In this document: positions 13,062-16,964 of the stretch, piece after piece
How the letters are laid out: every line of letters starts with the position of its first letter
Position numbering within the stretch: position 1 is the stretch's first letter
Assembly (NCBI GenBank): GCA_050692435.1
Contig: JBOGVG010000235.1
Coordinates: 1-16,964 of the forward strand
Source: AC-69 sp050692435
GTDB taxonomy: Bacteria; Actinomycetota; UBA4738; HRBIN12
Direction of reading: 5' to 3'
Length of the DNA: 16,964 nt
The notes under the pieces: generated by a model
Seen by the model: the letters and a program-made list of their open reading frames with translations, nothing else
What the model was told of the DNA's origin: nothing
The model's database searches: none
Translations under genes and position numbers: made by a program

Positions 13062-15513
13062 CGAGGATCGTGACGGTCGAACCGGTCTCCGCCCTCGTAC
13101 CCGCGGCGGGGCTCTGGGCCCAAACGATGCCCTTCTGATAGTCGCACGTCGGGTCCGTCTCATCGCACTGCGGCTCGTGCTGGACCGAGACCTCGAACCC
13201 GGCGTTTCGAACCGTGGACGTTGCCGCTCCCTCGGTCATCCCGATCGCGTTGGGGACCGTTGGGGTTGGCGGCTCCTCCCGTTCCGCCACGGTGATGGTC
13301 ACGGTGCTCGTCTGGAGGGCCCCCTGGCCGGCCGCCGGATCCTGGGCGATCACCGTTCCTGGGCGCTGGTCGGAGGCGCTGTACACCACTTTGACCCAGA
13401 AGGCGCCCGACTGGAGGAGGCTGGTGGCCGGGCCCTCCTTCAGGCCTATCACCGACGGCACCGGGAGGAGCTGGTACGAGGTGGGCTCCCTGCACACCTT
13501 GAAGTGCGGCTCGGTACCCACGAGAAACGTCTCCGTGTCGATGATCTGCGGCGGCGTGTACGGGTTGGCCAGGCATCCCCGGGTCACGTCGATGCGTAGT
13601 GTTACGTACCGGACGTTGGAGACCGGGAACTGGCGGACCGGCTTGTGCTTCGTGGCGTTGACCATGAAGGCCCGCCAGATCTGCGCCGGCCAGGTGCCCC
13701 CGTAGACGCGGGAGATGCGCACGTTCGGGTAGGCCATGGCGATCTGCCCCTGAGGGAACCCCACCCACACCGCGGTCACCATCTGTGGGATGGCCCCGAC
13801 GAACCATGCGTCGCTGTAGTTCTGCGCGGTCCCGGTCTTGCCGATCTGAGGCCGGCCGATGTTGGCGGCCGTGCCGGTCCCGTACAGGACCGTCTTCTGC
13901 AGGATCTGGTCGGCCACCGTGGCCACGGCGGGATTCACCACCTGCTTCGGGTTCGGGCGCGACTGGTACAGGGTCTTCCCCTCCGGCGTGGTGATGCTGA
14001 TGACCGGTGTGGGCGCGACGTGAGCGCCCCCGTGGGCGAGGGTGCCGAAGGCCGAGGCCATCTCCACGGTGTTGACCTCGTTCGTTCCGAGGACGGCCGA
14101 GGGGACGGCCTGGAGCGGGGCGTCCGGTGAGGTGGTCCGGGTGCAGCACCGGATCCCCATCCGCTTCGCCGCCTCGACGACGCGCTCGGCGCCGAGGTAG
14201 ATGTCGCCATCGCCGATGGCCTTCTCGATGTTCACGTACGCCACGTTCACCGAGTTGATCGTGGCGCTCTCCATAGACAGGTATCCGTACGAGCTTCCTT
14301 CGGCGTTCCCCGGCGTCCACACCGTCCCCTCGATCAACGGGATCGCGACGGAGGAGCCGCCGAAGCTCTGACCCGGTGAGATGCCGTGCTCCAGTGCCGC
14401 GACGAGCGCGAAGGGCTTGAACGCCGAACCGGCCTGGCGCCCGGTGATCCCGCCGGCCGCCAGGTTCACCCGGGCGTACCGGTCGGTCTTGGACCAGTAG
14501 TCGCGGCCGCCGACCATGGCCTTGATGTACCCAGTGCGTGGATCGATCACCGTCATGGCCCCGTACGGGTCACTCCCGAACGTGAGGATGGAGTTGACGG
14601 CTCGTTCGGCCTGCAGCTGCAAGGGGGGGACCAGCGTGGTCTGGATCCGAAGCCCACCCTTGAACAGCAGGTTGTAGCGGTCCTGCACCGTCTCGCCGAA
14701 CCGGGGGTTGGACAGGAACCATTCCTTGACGTAATCGACGAAGTGCGGGGCGAGGTAATGCTCCTCGGACCGCCGCATGTGCAAGCGTACCGGGCGCTGC
14801 ACGGCGTTGGCGTACCCGGCGGGGCCAATCAGGCCGAGCTCGTGCATCTCCCCCAGCACCTGATTCCGGCGGGCGGTGGCGATCTCCGGGCGCGCCACCG
14901 GGTCGTAGTCCGCGGGCGCGGCGATCAACCCCGCCAGCAGGGCCGCCTGGGGGAGGTTGAGCTTGAATGCGGGACGGTTGAAGTAGGTCTCGGCCGCAGC
15001 CTGGATGCCGTAGGCGCCGTTCCCGAAGTACACGGTGTTCAGGTACTTGGCCAGGATCTCGTTCTTGGAGGCCGTGCGCTCGAGTTGGTAGGCCAGGACG
15101 GCCTCCCGGAACTTACGGGACAGGGTCTGCTCGTCGCCCGTGTAGGCGTTCTTCACGTACTGCTGCGTGATGGTGGAGCCGCCCTCCACGATGCGTCCCG
15201 TGGTGGCGTCGACGTAGGCCGCCCGGAGGAGCGCCTTCAGGTCGATGCCCATGTGGTCGTAGAAGCGCTTGTCCTCCACGGCCACGACGGCGTTTCGGAT
15301 GTTCTGGGGGATCTTGGACGAGGGGACGACGACACGGTTCTGCTCGGCGTGGAGCGCCGTGATGAGGGTCCCGCCAGCGGCGAACAGGAACGACGTCTGT
15401 GGCAACGAGGGGGCCGTGGCCACCTCCTGCTCCAGGTTAGGGAGGTCGCAGGCGGAGGTCGCGGCGAGAAGCGCGACGATCCCGAGAACAAAGCCTCGCC
15501 GGCGGGCGCTCAT
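13051..15513 (-). CDS. Class A penicillin-binding protein (glycosyltransferase/transpeptidase) with two PASTA domains and a lipobox
   Basis: This bifunctional peptidoglycan synthase has 820 residues from ATG 15513. The N-terminus MSARRRGFVLGIVALLAATSAC is a short signal peptide ending in a lipobox-like TSAC (Cys22), rather than the usual cytoplasmic tail plus membrane anchor. GT51 domain (~45-235): VEDKRFYDHMGID with catalytic Glu80, GGSTITQQYVKN (111-122), REAVLAYQLERTASKNEIL with Glu137, and NTVYFGNGAYGI. Transpeptidase (~310-620): SxxK at 363-366 (Ser363), SVN at 421-423, KTG at 559-561. PASTA domains lie at ~683-743 and ~751-820. An upstream in-frame extension of 53 residues was rejected because it runs past the predicted promoter and into tyrS. 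The -10 box 9 nt before the ATG supports this start. It probably polymerises and cross-links the wall outside the membrane. Confidence 0.92.
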   Translation of the reverse strand: MSARRRGFVLGIVALLAATSACDLPNLEQEVATAPSLPQTSFLFAAGGTLITALHAEQNRVVVPSSKIPQNIRNAVVAVEDKRFYDHMGIDLKALLRAAYVDATTGRIVEGGSTITQQYVKNAYTGDEQTLSRKFREAVLAYQLERTASKNEILAKYLNTVYFGNGAYGIQAAAETYFNRPAFKLNLPQAALLAGLIAAPADYDPVARPEIATARRNQVLGEMHELGLIGPAGYANAVQRPVRLHMRRSEEHYLAPHFVDYVKEWFLSNPRFGETVQDRYNLLFKGGLRIQTTLVPPLQLQAERAVNSILTFGSDPYGAMTVIDPRTGYIKAMVGGRDYWSKTDRYARVNLAAGGITGRQAGSAFKPFALVAALEHGISPGQSFGGSSVAIPLIEGTVWTPGNAEGSSYGYLSMESATINSVNVAYVNIEKAIGDGDIYLGAERVVEAAKRMGIRCCTRTTSPDAPLQAVPSAVLGTNEVNTVEMASAFGTLAHGGAHVAPTPVISITTPEGKTLYQSRPNPKQVVNPAVATVADQILQKTVLYGTGTAANIGRPQIGKTGTAQNYSDAWFVGAIPQMVTAVWVGFPQGQIAMAYPNVRISRVYGGTWPAQIWRAFMVNATKHKPVRQFPVSNVRYVTLRIDVTRGCLANPYTPPQIIDTETFLVGTEPHFKVCREPTSYQLLPVPSVIGLKEGPATSLLQSGAFWVKVVYSASDQRPGTVIAQDPAAGQGALQTSTVTITVAEREEPPTPTVPNAIGMTEGAATSTVRNAGFEVSVQHEPQCDETDPTCDYQKGIVWAQSPAAGTRAETGSTVTILVNP

Positions 15514-15522
15514 GGCGGGTCC

Positions 15523-15528
15523 ATGATA
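15523..15528 (-). promoter_or_regulatory. -10 box of the PBP gene, leaderless type
   Basis: On the minus strand TATCAT ends 9 nt before the chosen ATG (15513-15511). The intervening GGACCCGCC has no good Shine-Dalgarno. Together with the tyrS -10 at 15553 it makes a compact divergent promoter region of 55 bp. Confidence 0.45.
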
Positions 15529-15549
15529 GCTACGGCCCATCACCTGCAC

Positions 15550-15558
15550 TGATAGCAT
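15550..15558 (+). promoter_or_regulatory. Extended -10 promoter of tyrS
   Basis: TGA-TAGCAT is an extended -10 element 10 nt before the tyrS ATG, with no Shine-Dalgarno sequence between. The start of transcription would fall about 3 nt before the ATG. Confidence 0.45.
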
Positions 15559-15568
15559 CGCGAGTCCG

Positions 15569-16774
15569 ATGACCTCCTCCCAGCTCCCTCGCCTTCTGGC
15601 CGGGGCCGCCGAGGTGATCCCCCCGGGCGGCTTGGAGCTGAAGCTCGCGGGGGGGCGGCCACTTCGGGTCAAGCTGGGTATCGACCCCTCCCGGCCCGAC
15701 CTTCACCTGGGCCACGCCGTCGTACTCCGCAAGCTCCGCCACTTCCAGGACGCCGGCCATGTGGCCATCCTCATCATCGGAGACTTCACCGGGAGGGTGG
15801 GGGATCCCTCCGGCCAGTCGGAGACCCGCCCGTTCCTGTCGGAGGAGGAGATCGAGGCGAACGCCCGGACGTACCTGGAGCAGGCTGGCATGGCGTTGGA
15901 CATGGGGGCGGCCGAGATCCACCGCAACTCGGAGTGGCTGGCGAAACTGGACATGGCCGCCGTCCTCACGCTGGCCTCCTCCTATACGGTTGCCCGGATG
16001 CTGGAGCGAGATGACTTCCACAGGCGGTACCGGGAAGGAAAGCCCATCAGCGTGGTGGAGTTCCTGTACCCGCTGATGCAGGCCATGGACTCCGTCTCCA
16101 TCCGCGCCGACGTTGAGCTCGGGGGGACCGACCAGACGTTCAACTTGTTGGTGGGGAGGGAGATCCAGCGAGCGTACGGGCAGGAGCCACAGGTCGTCCT
16201 GACCACTCCGCTCCTTGAGGGCACCGACGGCGAGCGGAAGATGTCGAAATCCTTCGACAACTACGTGGGCCTGACCGATCCGCCCGAGGAGATGTTCGGG
16301 AAGCTGATGCGGATCCCCGATCACCTGATCGCGAAGTACCTGCTGCTATGCGCCGACCTCGATCCTGAGGAAGTCGCCAAGATCGAGGAGGGCCTGGCCG
16401 ACGGCACGCAGAGGCCGGTGGAACAGAAGCGGCTCCTGGCCCGGGAGGTGGTCGACCTGTACCACGGCCCGGGCGCGGGAGCCGAGGCCGAGGCTCGGTT
16501 CGACCTGGTCCACAAGGAGCACGAGATCCCCGAAGAGGTGGAGGAGGCCCCCATCCCCGAGTCGGTGGTTCGAGATGGGCGGGTCTGGCTGCCCCGGCTC
16601 CTGGCCGTCCTGGACCTGGTCGCCTCCAACGCGGAGGGCCGGCGGACGATCGAGCAGGGGGGGGTTCGGATCGCCGGCCAACCGGTGGAGGACCCCGATT
16701 CGGAGGTGCCTGTGGACGCCCTCCGTGGCCGGGTGGTCCAGATCGGTCGAAGGAAGTTCGTTCGGTTGGTCTGA
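15569..16774 (+). CDS. tyrS: Tyrosyl-tRNA synthetase, KMSKS (TyrZ-like) type
   Basis: This class I synthetase charges tRNA-Tyr. Signatures: KLGIDPSRPDLHLGHAVVL (35-53) with HLGH as the HIGH motif, YPLMQAMD (167-174), GGTDQTFNLLVGREIQ (185-200) and KMSKS (224-228). A C-terminal S4 RNA-binding domain occupies ~338-401 (LPRLLAVLDL...GGVRIAGQPV). Length is 401. The KMSKS form with this spacing places it with the TyrZ-like/Thermus-type enzymes rather than the KFGKT/S type of E. coli and Mycobacterium. The ATG is supported by the conserved downstream frame and the promoter 10 nt before it. The gene is divergent from the PBP gene and followed by a putative rRNA operon promoter. Confidence 0.95.
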   Translation: MTSSQLPRLLAGAAEVIPPGGLELKLAGGRPLRVKLGIDPSRPDLHLGHAVVLRKLRHFQDAGHVAILIIGDFTGRVGDPSGQSETRPFLSEEEIEANARTYLEQAGMALDMGAAEIHRNSEWLAKLDMAAVLTLASSYTVARMLERDDFHRRYREGKPISVVEFLYPLMQAMDSVSIRADVELGGTDQTFNLLVGREIQRAYGQEPQVVLTTPLLEGTDGERKMSKSFDNYVGLTDPPEEMFGKLMRIPDHLIAKYLLLCADLDPEEVAKIEEGLADGTQRPVEQKRLLAREVVDLYHGPGAGAEAEARFDLVHKEHEIPEEVEEAPIPESVVRDGRVWLPRLLAVLDLVASNAEGRRTIEQGGVRIAGQPVEDPDSEVPVDALRGRVVQIGRRKFVRLV

Positions 16775-16829
16775 GGAGCTCTTTTCCCCGTGACCTGGGG
16801 TTTCGGCCGATCGACCCGTCCTTCTCCGG

Positions 16830-16857
16830 TTGACGACCCCCGCTCCGGTGATACCAT
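16830..16857 (+). promoter_or_regulatory. Predicted rRNA operon promoter
   Basis: TTGACG (16830-16835) and TACCAT (16852-16857) are separated by 16 nt, and TGA before the -10 gives an extended -10. It is one of the few near-consensus -35 boxes in the window. The 55 bp between the tyrS stop and this promoter hold no convincing terminator, only a 4-bp CCCC/GGGG hairpin near 16787-16801. Confidence 0.6.
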
Positions 16858-16863
16858 TGGCCC

Positions 16864-16964
16864 GGTTGGCGCGGACCCTTCCTGGAGGTTCCCACCTCTT
16901 GGTTCGCTGCCCGCACCTTGAGAACTGAACAGTGTGCCAAAAGCCAGTGCGTTTTCCCGTCAAC
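16864..16964 (+). promoter_or_regulatory. Putative 16S rRNA leader (5' part of rrn precursor)
   Basis: Downstream of the promoter the sequence CTTGAGAACTGAACAGTG (16917-16934) closely resembles the TTTGAGAACTCAATAGTG-type element found in the leaders of mycobacterial and other actinobacterial rrn operons, where it is linked to antitermination and processing. A small hairpin GAGGT/ACCTC lies at 16885-16898. The T-rich run GTTTTCCC near 16951 is consistent with leader sequence. The window ends before any 16S rRNA sequence, so the rRNA gene itself is inferred, not seen. Confidence 0.6.

Noticed and set aside
14386..15552. 388-codon plus-strand frame opposite the PBP gene
   Set aside because: Composition is typical of an antisense shadow, and the PBP on the other strand has all catalytic motifs.
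15514..15672. 53-residue N-terminal extension of the PBP
   Set aside because: It would extend into the tyrS coding region and upstream of the likely -10 box; the signal peptide starts naturally at ATG 15513.
16775..16829. Rho-independent terminator after tyrS
   Set aside because: Only a 4-bp CCCC/GGGG stem without a downstream T-tract; too weak to annotate.

Overview
The window is a dense, strongly GC-biased stretch of chromosome made almost entirely of housekeeping genes. The gene order infC-rpmI-rplT-rRNA methylase-pheS-pheT-arg gene, with mpg and tyrS close by, the TANNNT -10 boxes sitting just upstream of start codons, the PASTA-bearing class A penicillin-binding protein and the style of the rRNA leader all point to an actinobacterium. 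It may be a deep-branching or uncultured lineage, because the gene content around these blocks differs from the textbook Streptomyces/Mycobacterium layout. The lineage is inference and no species is claimed.

Layout. Positions 1-3111 hold a riboflavin operon: the 3' end of ribD, then ribE, ribBA, ribH and a small cupin gene, joined by 4-20 nt start/stop overlaps that imply translational coupling. A cold-shock gene (3187-3393, TTG start) follows with its own promoter. Next comes a translation block with a good promoter and a hairpin-containing leader: infC (reading frame reconstructed to a non-canonical start near 3518), rpmI and rplT. At 4717-6165 one ORF encodes a SpoU/TrmH RNA 2'-O-methyltransferase fused to a histidine-kinase-like module whose ATP-binding motifs are degraded. 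pheS and pheT follow, then a 155-bp spacer with three tandem 35-bp palindromic repeats, then argF, polX and mpg. mpg converges with, and overlaps by 11 bp, a minus-strand class A penicillin-binding protein gene whose product carries a lipoprotein-like signal peptide. Divergent from that gene is tyrS. The window closes with a promoter and a leader typical of a ribosomal RNA operon, so a 16S rRNA gene probably starts just past the right edge.

How the genes work together: RibD, RibBA, RibH and RibE together cover GTP and ribulose-5-phosphate to riboflavin. IF3, L35, L20, the rRNA methylase, PheRS, TyrRS and the adjoining rRNA leader are all translation functions. ArgF, PolX, Mpg and the PBP are individually promoted or weakly linked metabolic, DNA-repair and cell-wall genes.

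I do not see a dedicated new defence or mobile system. The points most worth a second look are the methyltransferase/pseudo-kinase fusion, the dispersed palindromic repeat that forms both the ribE C-terminal tail and the pheT-argF spacer (the latter flanked by a 9-bp direct repeat), the apparent GUC start of infC, the series of leaderless-type promoters and the lipoprotein-type PBP. No intergenic stretch exceeds 300 bases. I saw no tRNA gene, insertion sequence or CRISPR array.
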